Position numbers and translations under genes: made by a program
In this document: in pieces, positions 1 through 11,207 of the stretch
How the letters are laid out: every line of letters starts with the position of its first letter
Numbering within the stretch: the stretch's first letter is position 1
The notes under the pieces: generated by a model
What the model saw: the letters and a program-made list of their open reading frames with translations, nothing else
The model's database searches: none
What the model was told of the DNA's origin: nothing
From: Corydoras sp. C115
Lineage: Eukaryota > Chordata > Actinopteri > Siluriformes > Callichthyidae
Direction: 5' to 3'
NCBI GenBank assembly: GCA_019802505.1
Contig: JAFMOC010000007.1
Coordinates: forward strand, 10,032,001 to 10,096,000
DNA length: 64,000 nt

Positions 1-63
1 CATGCAACACATTCAAATATTATTAGGTGAAATAAGACTGAAAAGATAATTTATGTACCACTG

Positions 64-220
64 TTCTGAAAGAGCCCAGCGATAGATTGGCGCCCTGTCC
101 TGGGTGTATCTGCCCAGCGCCCGAAACGTTCTCCCCTGGATGGGCATGGGGAACCCCCTCGCGACCCTAATAGAGGATAAAGCGGAAGATAATGGATGAA
201 TGAATGAATATTCTGAAAGA
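64..220 (+). mobile_element. Tail-only SINE insertion with 10-bp target duplication
   Basis: The element at 74-210 is the 3' part of the SINE family whose full copy lies at 57487-57850. It starts at 'gcccagcgatag', runs through 'ctgtcctgggtgtatctg' and ends in a short (GAAT)n tail. The 10-bp sequence ttctgaaaga stands on both sides (64-73 and 211-220), so this short form was itself inserted and is not the relic of a longer copy. It has no tRNA-like head and so no A or B box. It is close in sequence to the copy at 23560-23707 and begins at the same nucleotide, which suggests fairly recent insertion. Confidence 0.88.
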
Positions 221-1679
221 ACATGATTGCCTGTTTAGAAGGTAACATCATGTAGATATTAGTTGAAAGTATTAAAGAAGCATCTAGCAAGGGCTTAATT
301 GTTGAAAGGAAAATGGATTGTGGTTTAGCAATTTGTGCCAAACTTTGTGGGAGTATTGTCAGTCAGTTCCTTGACAATGTTTTTAGGTCCTTTAACATCT
401 ACATTTGGTGGATTATATCATTAAAAAAATTCAGGGTGTCAGAAGAAATGCCAGTGCATAAAGACAAAGGACAGAAACTACTGCTAAATGTGTATAACCA
501 CTGATTCCCAGGCAGTGTTGTTTGAGAAACCATCATGCTACTGTGATGGGTACAGTCACATATGCTTGGTTGTACATTACTTCCACATAGCAAGTCCCAA
601 ACATTAATAATTGCATTAATAATTGCAATAAAATATGTATAAATCATTAAACATGTAAAGAAACTAGTCATGCGATCTGGACAACTATTGTAAAATTATA
701 CCCATAAATTATTATTTTAAATTCAAAATAAAATTGAATATAACTGAAATAAAATGTGACATTACCCAGTGGTAAAGATCTCTCATTTGAAGTGTGTGTT
801 GCAGGCATCAGTTCCTCTTAATATTTTTATATTTAACAAATATGACCAAATTTGTTTTTTTATATTATTTTATATATATTTTATATTTATATTCATTTTA
901 TATTTTAAATGTCTATTTAAGAGTCTTTAAGGTGATGTCCTTCAGTTAGCATTTTTATAAAGTTTTTTTTTTTATGTTTGTAAGCAACAAAGCAATCCAG
1001 AATAGATATGGAGGAAGTTGTGCAATAAAACTTTCCAAAGAGGTGATATGTATGCTCATTAAGGCATTGGTTAATTATTAAAATGTAATATATTTGTGTA
1101 GGGAGAATTTCCAAATTAAATGAAAAAAAAAAACACCTATTTGGTTTAAATATTTACCAACACCCTAGCATACAGTAAATCTGCTACCACCACTTAGCAA
1201 ACTTCCAAAGTTAAATTCATATTAACAGCTTTTTGCTCACAGAGATGCAAGTATGAGTATCAAGATTCATGAAGAAAAAAAAACTGAGCTGAATGATGAT
1301 GACACAGCAATTATGGGAGAAGCCATGGGAGAATTTAGAAGGGCAGATAAGCAGAGAGAAATGAAGGGATCCAACCTCCCACACTTTAAATCACCTGTAG
1401 AAAGACTCTCTAACCTAGATGTTAATTACAGTTAATTACACCTGCAAAGCAGCAGGATACATTGCAATTTTTTTTAAAGCTACTGTTAACTCATATATTA
1501 CTTACCAGGATATTAATTAATGTATAAGTGGAATCATTTACTTTCTTTCTACACACTGGCTCAAATGAAACATAATTCTCAATAAGCCAATTTGCATGTT
1601 TTCTAGAATTATATATACACGTATGAATGCAATAAAACTGCGCAAACTTTTGCAAATATAACAAGATTTATTTTTCTCT
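221..1679. other. Anonymous AT-rich stretch
   Basis: No gene, RNA gene or recognisable repeat was found here. It contains homopolymer runs, a T-rich stretch near 840-905 and a small tandem duplication of 'gttaattaca' at about 1420-1438. Open frames are short and show no family similarity. Confidence 0.5.
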
Positions 1680-1732
1680 CATTCATTTGTAAGTCCTGTG
1701 AATAAAAGTGTCTGCTAAATGACTAAACGTAA
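1680..1732 (+). repeat. SINE/L2 3'-tail remnant
   Basis: The segment reads as a decayed form of 'gtcgctttggataaaagcg' followed by 'tctgctaaatgactaaa', the 3' tail shared by many fish SINEs and their L2-type LINE partners. Better copies of this tail are at about 9981-10020 and, on the other strand, 61998-62060. Nothing convincing of the upstream body remains. Confidence 0.6.
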
Positions 1733-2975
1733 ATTTATTTTTTTTTTGCAGAAAAATTGGGACAAGAGCAATAAAAGCTTATTAAACACTTAAACTTATT
1801 AAACAAAAAAAGAAATAAAGCCAAGAATTTGCAAACAATTTTCACCCAACAAAGTGCACTGTTGCTTCCAACAACTAATTTCTGTTACAATAAAAACAAG
1901 CTTTGTAAAAATGTTTTTAAGTTTTGTTTTCAAAAAATAAATAAATAAAATAAATAATAAATAAATCTGATCATGATCTCAGTTATAGAGTCAGAATAAA
2001 GTCAATTATGTAACATGTCGTAAAATTAACAATATAAAACCATAAAACAAGGAAATTGTTTTTAAGATAGGTGGGGTGTAGATAGGAGCCAGGAGGTTAA
2101 ATCAAGTTTTAATCTAATATACGTGAGAAAGGACCTGATGTTAAAAGTAAGAAAGCCTACCAATACTCCAGAGTTGTGGGTGTTACAATTACTAGAAACA
2201 TTTAATAATTGCTGCATACGGGAGTCAAACCAGCTAAAGTTCACATAGTTTTGTCACTCACAGATATGGAATCATTTTTCCCCATCTAAGCAAATAATAT
2301 CTGTTTAGACAAATGAAGAACTAAACACAAAAGCCTAAATATGTGTTGTCAGGTCCAGTGACACAGCTGATTGCCTTACCTATAACCAATGTCAGATATA
2401 TAAAAAATTATGTGGCTATTAATGATGTATTAGAAAACAGTTGTGTAATCAACATTAGGGTCCAGAGTCTGTTTAATGAGCACTATAAAGAGAAAAGCAG
2501 CCCATCACAAAGGTCCACTCACACTCTAATACCTCGGCAGGACAATTTAAGTGACATTTAAATTTCGCAAAATTTACAGGATGCATATTTAATTTAGTTT
2601 GAAACTGATTTGTTAAAATCTGCCCTTATATCACTTTTTTAAACAAGGCTGCTACAATTGAAAATATTCATTCAAAATGAATTACATAAAATAATTAAAC
2701 TTTAGGGTTAATTTTAAGAATACAGACCATATCAGTTATGTCCGATACAAATGAATTTTTCGATTTTGTGATGATGTGCTTTGATTGTACCTGCATCATA
2801 AATATGTCATGTCCCCATCATTAGTGGTGTGCTAACTGCTGACATGGGCTGTAATTCTGTAGACTAAGCAATAAATTTAGTCATTTATTACTGCAGCTGT
2901 AAATGTGTTTGTACAAGAATCTTTAAAGGACCATGAAGTGAAGAACTATACTCATAATTACACTGGAGTATTAGT

Positions 2976-2977
<2 letters not shown>
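1733..2977. other. Anonymous AT-rich stretch
   Basis: No gene is supported. Apart from the inverted-repeat arm at 2157-2200 there is an A/T-rich simple stretch near 1935-1966 (AAAT-type units) and otherwise unclassified sequence. Confidence 0.45.
2157..2200 (+). repeat. Left arm of a 44-bp inverted-repeat pair
   Basis: This 44-bp segment is the reverse complement of 3734-3777 with one mismatch; 37 bp are identical without interruption. Similarity stops abruptly on both sides. The pair could be the ends of a decayed DNA transposon of about 1.6 kb, or two opposite-facing fragments of one dispersed repeat. No target duplication is visible at the outer edges. Confidence 0.85.

Positions 2978-3036
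<59 letters not shown>
2978..3036. repeat. (TG)n microsatellite
   Basis: An uninterrupted TG dinucleotide tract of about 59 bp. Tracts this long and pure are usually length-polymorphic. Confidence 0.97.
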
Positions 3037-3038
<2 letters not shown>

Positions 3039-3733
3039 TAAAAAAAATGTCCAGTAGCACTCAACTGCTTTGAGCTGATCATTTCTCCCCAATGATAACA
3101 ATAGAATATTGCTTGAATTGCAAGAGCATGATTACAATTTGATCTTACAATATTAATATTAGTAAAATATTGGGTTTGTTGCAGAGCATTTCATGCTGGT
3201 GACCACAAGTCTTGCTGGATTTTTAGCAGCACTTCTACTATTTCAACAACTAACTCTGTATTTATAGCACGTTTTATTGTAAAACATAGTCTCTAATCCT
3301 GAAACCTTGAAGAGACAGCCAATGCAACACTGATGAGAAAAAAAAATGTTTTAAGAAGAAACACATACGAGGACCAAGCCGGGTAGCATTAACAGATGGT
3401 AAAACAACAATAATTCACAGATTAATTCTATAAAACCAATCCAACAAAGACCAAGTACATCATAACTCAACAGTAGTTAAACTGAAATCAGTGAACAAAA
3501 TCTAATTCAACATGGCACAAAAGAGTAGGACAAAAACAGTTAACTACAGGAATAAAGTAAAAACGCAGTGAAGCCAATAAACAGATAAATGACTTGCTAT
3601 TTAAGTAAATAAAGTACAATAATGCACAAAAAGCAAACAAATGGTATCTATGGGAGAATGAGTAGACAATCACTAGGTAATGCAGATATTGTGCCATGTG
3701 AGCCAGAGGGCTTCTGGGTAATGTAGTCTACCA
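3037..3733. other. Unclassified stretch
   Basis: No gene or repeat family was recognised. Base composition is like the surrounding DNA. Confidence 0.45.
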
Positions 3734-3777
3734 TGTTTTTAGTAATTGTAACACCCACAACTCTGGAGTATTGGTAG
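3734..3777 (-). repeat. Right arm of the 44-bp inverted-repeat pair
   Basis: Reverse complement of 2157-2200 with a single mismatch. It lies just beyond 'gggtaatgtagtctacc'. See the left arm for possible origins. Confidence 0.85.
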
Positions 3778-3843
3778 GAGCTGATGCAGCGCGAGGAGGG
3801 AGGCGTGACACATAAAATCAGTGAAATATTGTCTCAAATATTT

Positions 3844-3922
3844 AGGGTGGCACTGTGGCTTAGTGGTTACCACGTTGGCCTCTCAGCACTGGGGATTCCC
3901 AGTTTGATCTGGGTGGAGTTCA
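3844..3922 (+). mobile_element. SINE head fragment (tRNA-like part)
   Basis: The segment 'ggcactgtggcttagtgg' and what follows matches the tRNA-derived head of the 57.5-kb SINE, including an A-box-like TGGCTTAGTGG and a decayed B box. The match continues to 'gggtggagttcatgcc' and then stops. The body of a related SINE resumes at 4301, so the two pieces may be one element split by the L2-type sequence between them. Confidence 0.75.
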
Positions 3923-4074
3923 TGCCGCATTATGTCAATCAATTACTTATTACTTAAATTCTGTGCTGTATTATCAGCTCTAACTGCTTTTCTTGTCTGT
4001 TTCTTTAGAGGTGTGGCCAGTTTCCCTTTTCGGCTCTGCCGAAGCACTGCGGCTATGGTGATTACTGGATGTAA

Positions 4075-4296
4075 CCAGGATATTAATTGGACTGGCGGTC
4101 CTGCAGGACCCCTTAATGGACTTACATATAGTTTTCCAGTTGTTAGAGTTTTCATTTGTTAAATACAGGTCACCTGATCTCCACACAATCTGTACATGGC
4201 TGACCTACACTGTTGAAGAGTCCCCCACTGAGTCTTGGTCCTTCCAAGGTTTCTTCTTTAAAATAACAACATAATTTTTTCTTGCCACTGTTGCTG
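4075..4296 (+). mobile_element. L2-like LINE 3'-UTR fragment
   Basis: Shares with 26886-26985, 59465-59637 and the reverse complement of 31742-32090 the ordered motifs 'ctgtacatggctg', 'cttggtcc.tccaaggtttctt' and 'ttcttgccactgt'. This is the 3' untranslated part of an L2-type non-LTR retrotransposon. The terminal 'gctttgtgacaatgt' part is missing. Confidence 0.65.
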
Positions 4297-4300
4297 TTAT

Positions 4301-4470
4301 TTCCCTCGGGTTCTCCAGTTTCCTCCCACAGTCCACAAACATGGATTTAAGGTGAATTGGCTGCTCTAAATTGTCTCTATAGCCTGGGTGTCCCCAGGCC
4401 CACTAGAGGGTGAGGGTTGTGTCAGGAAGGGCAGCTGGTGTTAAACACTGGGCCAAAGTCTAAAATGCTA
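4301..4470 (+). mobile_element. SINE body fragment
   Basis: Begins in the conserved 'ggttctccagtttcctccc' block, continues with 'acagtccacaaacatgg' and reaches 'gtcaggaagggcagctgg', a module typical of DANA/Mermaid-type fish SINE tails. It lacks the 5' head, which may be the fragment at 3844-3922. Confidence 0.65.
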
Positions 4471-5175
4471 GTTTAATTTTATATTGTACATTATTTAATA
4501 TTTAATTTGGATTCCATGATTTATTTTAACTCAAATTGCTTATTGGTATTATGATTATGATTTCATTTTGGAGTGCTTAATTAATGCTCTAAGAAAGAAA
4601 CTTGGGCCAAGTGTGTTTTCATTAATATTTATGGAAAACTATTAGGTAAATCAATTGATTTGCAGGTTTTTTAAGAACATTGTATTAAAGATTTTTAAAT
4701 TAAGTTTCCTTTAGTTTGGATAATTCAAATTTTTTTCTAAATTCTTATTAATATTTTTATTCATCTTGTGTTCTTTTTGTTCTTTTTTGTCCTGATAAAA
4801 ATGACAAGATAATTTCTTAAAAACACTGAGGGCAAGTTTACCAATTAAACAGCAGTTGTAAAAAAATAAATATAGTTATGTACATGTTCTAAGACCTGAA
4901 AAATCACAAAATTGTGTCAAGTATTTCCACCAGGGTTTTTATCTGGGTGCATACTTTTACTGATAACCTCAGGAGATGATAACAGTGTATTTGTTTTCCT
5001 TTAGTTCCCTCCCATTTGCTCAAATACTCTGAAGTTACTCAAATACTCTGAAATAATTAAAAAAATATTTAAACTTTTGCTGTTACAAAGCTTAAACGTG
5101 GCACAAAAAATACAATGGACCTGTTTATCTTCAGAACCATGTAATTCTGCAATACATCATCAAATGTAGGTCACA
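4471..5175. other. Anonymous AT-rich stretch
   Basis: Nothing recognisable. A direct duplication of 'tcaaatactctgaa' occurs at about 5017-5053. Confidence 0.45.
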
Positions 5176-5177
5176 TA

Positions 5178-5285
5178 CAGGGTTATACAAAAGTTTGGAC
5201 ACCCCTACATCAATTATGTTTTGTTAAATTTCAGAATTCAGCAAGAAAACACATACTCTATAGTAAATATTCAAATTTTCTTTTG
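5178..5285 (+). mobile_element. Tc1-like transposon end remnant
   Basis: The sequence after the dinucleotide TA, 'cagggttatacaaaagtttg' and following bases, has the form of a Tc1-like terminal inverted repeat in fish (CAG...CAAAAGTTTGGACACCCC). The opposite end was not found, so only one terminus survives. Confidence 0.5.
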
Positions 5286-5306
5286 CAAAAATGTATGATT
5301 TCATTT

Positions 5307-5447
5307 ATTAATTCATTCATTATCGCTTAACCCTCTACTAGGGTGGCAGGGGGGGGGGGTGCATATGCATTCAGGGCAGAATGTTTTGGGTGCTGGACAG
5401 ACCCAGGACAGGGTGCCAATTCATCGTTGAGCAGACTCACTCACACA

Positions 5448-5502
<55 letters not shown>

Positions 5503-5640
5503 TATGGGGCAATTTAGAGCATTCAATTTACCTTGAATCTATGTTTGTGGACTATGGGAGAAAACAGGAGAACCCAGTGGAAATCCAGAAAGACACGGGG
5601 AGAACATGGAAACTCCACCCAAATCCTGGTGCATGTTGCT
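5307..5640 (-). mobile_element. SINE, body and tail, minus strand
   Basis: Reverse complement of the 57.5-kb SINE family from its 3' tail (at 5307) up to 'gtgtcttt..ggatttcc'. The tRNA-like head is absent beyond about 5630. The internal TG tract has expanded to about 53 bp (5448-5500 as CA on the plus strand). The copy is more diverged than those at 10028, 13547 and 57487, so it is probably older. Confidence 0.82.
5448..5500. repeat. (CA)n microsatellite inside a SINE
   Basis: A pure CA tract of about 53 bp at the place where other copies of this SINE carry only a short interrupted TG/CA run. It has therefore grown within the inserted element. Confidence 0.95.
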
Positions 5641-8600
5641 GGCTGCTTTATGTATAACGTGCACTCAGTTTGACACCTCCCTGTGTCAACATGTAAGTGT
5701 AAAGTCAGATACAGTAGCGCATCCATTGTTGAATGCTATTGCCTACGTGTTTTCATCAGTGTTTTTGTCAGTATTCTTAGTCCAGTCCTTTGGTGTGAAA
5801 CAAATATCATGTGGAAACACATATGGGTTTGATCATTGAAGTGTTTGATCTTAGATTACAGTCTTCTTTCTTCAAATTGGAATAAATTATATTATTACTG
5901 ACTAACCTCTGACTCATGTATATAATTATTTTGTTAATGGACATGTATGCATCCTCCCATGCTTCCTTACATGTGTGCACATTCATTACTGTGAAGCTGC
6001 TTGAAGACAATTTTCCAAGTGATCCATTTTATGCACGACGTAATCAATAGTCCCAATAATTGATTAATAACAATAAAGTGAATTAAAATTGTAGTCAGTC
6101 TGCAGTTTACATACTCTGCTTTTAAATAGCCTGGAAAATTACACAAAATTACATTAATTGTAAGTAACTAACAGCATTTGAGATAATTGGAGGTGTGCAT
6201 AAGAAGGCCAACATTTAAACATAAACTTAAGATGACTGGGACTTAATTGGAGTTAGGCTCAAATAAGGTTTGGTCTGCTGTATAATGTTTTGACTAGCAA
6301 AAAGTCTGGGGGTGAGGCTGTGGCTGATCCACATACAAACACAGCCGCACTGGATGCTGATCCACCAGGCATCCCTGGAATTTGTGCCCCCCTTTGCCCT
6401 CTTCCACCCCAAAGCTCTGGTCCTTCTTTGCCTAATCTCCTGCACAGACTCTGAATTAACACCACATTCTAGGCTGATAAGAGTTTAACACATGCCTTCT
6501 CATAATGCCAATAGCTGACAGAGAGATCACACACCACATGCCTACTTGTTAATTATTTAATAAGTTGATAATTAAGACAATATTATCGCCCACATATTTG
6601 ACTTAGGTTAAGATACATATAAATTTAATATTTCATAATATTTTATGTCCTGCAAATCTTTAAAATGTTATTTTTTTATTTTACTTAAATTTGATGAATA
6701 TGAACAATTAAATTACATAAATGACAAAATATAAATTACAGCTTTCTAAATTCAGATTTTTTTTAGTTTCATTATTTCTGTGTCAGTAAACCAAATATTT
6801 ATGAGATGTGGACAAAAATCATGTTTAATGATTTAATTTTTCCTTTGCAAGACGCTTTCATCAAATTATCAGGATCAAACATCAAAATCAACAGACTTTC
6901 TGTGAAGCATGCTGGTGGCAACATTATGCTGATGGACTTTTTTTTCAATGAGAATTAAGTCAGCATTAAGGCAAAATCACTGCTCCCAAATTTATATTAA
7001 TGAATTTTACCTTACCTTAGCCTTTACGTTAATTCTGGTTGCAGTAGCTTAACCCAGTCTAACTTAAAAATGTGTTGATCACTAAATTAAAGCACTTACA
7101 TTTCAAATCTAATCCTATTATTTTGTTGTAAAATTGCAAAAAAAGAAGATAATTTGCATTTCATATTTTAATTGGAACTTATGATAAATACTGTAGTTGA
7201 AGAGCAGCATGATTTTGGCTGTAGGTCCTTAATGAAATATCACTCTCAATACAGTTGCAGCATGCTTTCCCCTTTGGGCAAAAACATATTTTATGTTGAA
7301 TCTTGAAAATTTGGAGGTGCCAACCTAAAATGTCTTTAGCTGTCCTAACAAAATACACATGCACATACAGTCATACAGATTCATAAATAGGGAATGAACA
7401 CAAGAGCTCTGCTGGCACCCACAACCTAGTGTTAAAATTGTGTTTGCCTAGGGATTTAGGAGTAAATCTGCTCCTACATTCCTATTGAGATTCAAACTGA
7501 GCCTTGTGAAAGAGTACGGATTACTGCTTCGGCTCTAAAGACACCACTGTACACTCACTGCTCAGCTTAAGAGCCCAACACAAACCTCTGAAGGGAAGGG
7601 AGGGATTGAATTAGGCACTCAGAATGTCTTTCCTCTGTGATGTGTTGTATATTATCCAGCCGGCAGTGTTATCTAATCACCCAGCAAAAAAACGAGAAAG
7701 ATATCTTACTTGAGTAGACAATATGTTGTGTGGGTGTATCAAGTTTGCGAGTATGTATTTATATTGGCTGTTTGCCTATACACAGACCACAGTATGTTAA
7801 GGGTTTCTTCAATGAAGGTGTGGACTGAAGGCTTGATTGGTTGACTCACAAGTATAATCACGTTAAAGCAAAGAAAATATTTTTAAGTTTGCAGTGTTCT
7901 GTAAATGGAATCTGGGAACGTACCTGGTTATACATGAGCTTTGGTTCTGGAAATCAAGCCCCACTATGCATTTATCTGCTTCCGAAAATAGCCAGAAAAT
8001 TCTAATACACAAAGTAACTATGATAATGTTTTTTTTTTTTTATATTTCATTTTTATTCTAGTGTTCTATAATGAGCAGATGTAATTCCTTACCTCCAGGA
8101 ACCCCAGTTAGCTAAATCGGTTCATGATGAGTTGCTCTGTGCTCCGGGATGTGAGCAAATCATTAAAAGAAAAACTAATTAGGGTCATTTTAACAAAGTA
8201 CAACAGAAATATTCACAAAAATTTAACCTTTATAATAATTACCAGGGGATGCAAATATTGTAGAACATTGTTGTTTTAATATTGTATTGAAATTTTAAAT
8301 GACGCAAAAGGACAGAGATCAATACACATAAATAAATGTCAAACGTACACAGCACGATTTGCTTTGTTATGATGAACTGCCAGCTCTATAAGGAGGAGGG
8401 AAGGAGCAGGCTCCCATTGATCTATCATTTTTTAGGAGGCTATAGCTGCTGGCTGCTCAGAACCCATCAAATAAGATTTATACACACAACCTGGCTTCTG
8501 CTAAACTACCAAAAGCCATTAGTCTAGATAGAAAATCCATTTTGAAAGTGTATGGTTTGAAAAGAAGTATGGTTTTTCACTAAAACATAATGTGTGTTCA

Positions 8601-9039
8601 CTCTTGGGGTAAATTAGCTAAGACTGTTCAAACTAAGTACAGAAATCCATAGTGGTTTGGTTGATGTGTGTTTCATACTTTATTTGGGAGATCAGTGCTT
8701 TTAAATAATTGTTCTAAAATGTAAAAAAAAATAATCACCAAACTTGTTGCAGGATGAGATTTGGTTAATTCTATAGAGTAAATGTTTAATATTTTAAAGA
8801 TAATGTACCACTGCATACAGGACATTATAGAATATGATCAAAAGGAGCAGCAAAAATGTCCTGGGTTTATTCCTCAGTGGGGCTAACACAGGCCTAGATG
8901 TCAGCATATCCTACAAAAAGAAAAAAAGAGAATTTATTTGGTAGGAATCATATCCACTGATATTGGATTACTGCTGCTGCTATTAATAGCAATACACAAA
9001 GTAACTATAATACTAACCTAATGACTAATGTTTTTTGCA
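5641..9039. other. 3.4-kb stretch without recognised features
   Basis: No gene, RNA gene or mobile element was supported. Slightly less AT-rich patches (about 6280-6450 and 7390-7640) have no extended reading frame with family similarity. They could be conserved non-coding DNA, but that cannot be judged from one sequence. Confidence 0.4.
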
Positions 9040-9237
9040 CAGTAACTACATTAGGTAATTTAGCAGACAACTTGAGGTTGGGGTTAGAGTACAGGGTCAA
9101 CCATGATACTGCACCTCTGCAGGTCATTTTAAGTCTAGATCAAGTGCCCACACTGGTAACATTGATGAACTTAGGATTTGAACCCATTACCATCAGATTG
9201 GTAGCCCAACACCCTAACCACTGAGCTACCTCTCTCA
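9040..9237 (-). mobile_element. tRNA-derived SINE, second family, minus strand
   Basis: On the minus strand it begins near 9230 with 'ggtagctcagtggttagg', continues through 'gggttcaaatcc' (B box) and ends with 'tgtctgctaaattacc'. This is the same type as the element at 9825-10027, with a body motif 'tatcatggttgaccctg' common in carp and catfish SINEs. It is a retrotransposon relic, not a tRNA gene: the tRNA fold is not maintained beyond the promoter boxes. Confidence 0.8.
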
Positions 9238-9824
9238 CTTAAAAAAACAAAACATGTTGTTATAAAATATTAAATATTAAAACAATGCACAATTTTATCA
9301 CAGATTAGTGCTATAATAGTGCAGAATTAATAACTAAGATCTTATAATAATAAACAGATAAAAAATATTCTCTATCTGATGATTGGACTAGACTATGTAA
9401 GTATAAAGCAGTTCTCAGAAATCTCTTGAACTGTCTCTATAAGGCAGGAGGATGTCAGCATGAATGTAAAGAAGGTACACAAAGTACCCAAATTTGAAAT
9501 CCGGTTCAACCTCAGGTTCAACTGGGTTTGATTTCATTCAAACAGTAAGCCCAACAATTTAAAAGAAAATTAAAAACAAATTGTTGTGAAAAGACCCAAC
9601 ATCATTGATTCACCATTTCTATTTTTAATTTGAATTTGTTTGTCAAAATAAATATAATTAAAAAAATCATTTAGATAACCAACACTTACTATAGTTAAAA
9701 ATGCATTTAAGATTTAGTATTTATTAAATAGTTTTTAATAATATATTTTTTTCTAGCACAAATCAAGACAGGAAAAATGATTTGCAACAGCCGTTAAAAT
9801 GATTATTATTTATTATATAAATAT
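9238..9824. other. Anonymous AT-rich stretch
   Basis: No supported gene or repeat. Confidence 0.45.
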
Positions 9825-10027
9825 GGGTGTGGTAGCTCAGTGGTTAGGGTGTTGGGCTATCAATCTGAAGGTTGGAGGTTCAAATCCCAGGTCCACTGAA
9901 GTTAACAATGTTGGTCCTTGAGCAAGGCCCTTAAAACTCATTGCTCCAGAGATGTTGTGATTAACCCTGTGCTCACCATAGTCGCTTTGGATAAAAGCGT
10001 CTGCTAAAAATCACCAAATGTAAAATT
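9825..10027 (+). mobile_element. tRNA-derived SINE, second family
   Basis: The head has an A box (TAGCTCAGTGG, 9833-9843) and a B box (GGTTCAAATCC, 9877-9887), as in RNA polymerase III internal promoters. The body reads 'gagcaaggcccttaaaac', and the tail 'gtcgctttggataaaagcg' plus 'tctgctaaa' is the one shared with L2-type LINEs. Another SINE sits directly in its 3' end at 10028. Confidence 0.85.
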
Positions 10028-10370
10028 CATTCATTCATTATCTTTATTACCGCTTTATCCTCTATTAGGGTCGCGGTGGGGTTCCCCATGTCCATCCAGG
10101 GGAGAACATCTCGGGCGCTGGGCAGATAGACCCAGGACAGGGCGTCAATCCATCGCTGGGCACACACTCACTCACACAGACACACTCTATATGGGGCAAT
10201 TTTGAGAATTCAATTGACTTGATCCATGTTTTTGGACTGTGGGAGGAAACCGGAGAACCCGGAGGAAACCCACGCAGACACGGCGAGAACATGGAAACTC
10301 CACCAGAATGGGGATTCGAACCGGGAATCTAGCTAACAACTAAGCCACCGTGCCGCCCAAATGTAAAATT
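10016..10370 (-). mobile_element. SINE (DANA/Mermaid-like) with 12-bp target duplication
   Basis: The element at 10028-10358 is a minus-strand copy of the family at 57487. It reads from a (CATT)n tail through the conserved 'ggaaaccggagaacccgg' block to 'gccaccgtgccgccc' at the tRNA-like head. The 12-bp sequence aaatgtaaaatt lies on both sides (10016-10027 and 10359-10370). The left duplication is the last part of the preceding SINE, so this insertion is younger than that element. The B-box area is slightly shortened. Confidence 0.92.
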
Positions 10371-10899
10371 ATATAATTAAAACTTTGAAAACATATCTAA
10401 TGTTAGGATGTTCTTACCATATTCTGTCCAAACCTTGCTGTTATCTCCAGCCAATAGTCTGTCAGAACAATAGAAGACAGGTTTAGGTTTGCCAAATGCA
10501 TCCGTATAATTAGCAAAACAGACAGACACACAGACATGTAGGAAATACTGATATATAGGTAAGAAGGATAGATAGTTAGATATCAGAATACTTTATAAAT
10601 ATCCCTGGGGGAGTGCAAGCAGACAAATATATAGATATATAGATAAAATATTGCCTCGAATTCAAAATTATAAAATGTTTATGTTTTGTGACTTTAAATC
10701 TGTTATTGCACCAATACATACATTTTCTCTTCTTTTGGACACACACACACATTATGAAATCAGATGAAAGCCTATTTTCAGCCTATTCCAGACTCTATAT
10801 TTAGCCAGTGAATTTTTAAAGCCCCCTCTGATCAGACCGACATCAAAAAGAGGGAAGGCGGGTGTGTGCGTAAGAGAGAGAGGGAGACCAAGAGTAAAG

Positions 10900-10930
<31 letters not shown>

Positions 10931-11205
10931 GCTGAGAGTGCAGTAATCTACTGCAGCAGTTGAAACAGAGGATCTTAGAAAGATGGCATAAGATGAAAGG
11001 GGTAAAAGGAAGGGAGAGGACAAGTTCTCCTGCTCTAATGAGTGTGGGGGCAGACAGGGAGCAGTATTTAGTTTTTCCTCTTCTTTATCCATTTTTTGTC
11101 TATTCTTTCACCAGCTCTGTCTGTATCATGACTCTCTATAAACTTAAAGGATAGTGAGGTATGAAATGACCTGTTCCCAATATAAGCCAGTCTTTTATTT
11201 TTATT
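10371..11205. other. Unclassified stretch with purine-rich patch
   Basis: No gene supported. It contains 'gatagatagttagatatc'-type near-repeats near 10565-10640 and an (AG)n tract at 10901-10930. Confidence 0.45.
10901..10930. repeat. (AG)n microsatellite
   Basis: Thirty bases of AG repeats in a wider purine-rich patch (10850-10935). Confidence 0.95.
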
Positions 11206-11207
11206 TA

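Noticed and set aside
9825..9900. Possible tRNA gene (A and B boxes present)
   Set aside because: The acceptor stem does not close, and the sequence continues into a SINE body and tail repeated elsewhere.
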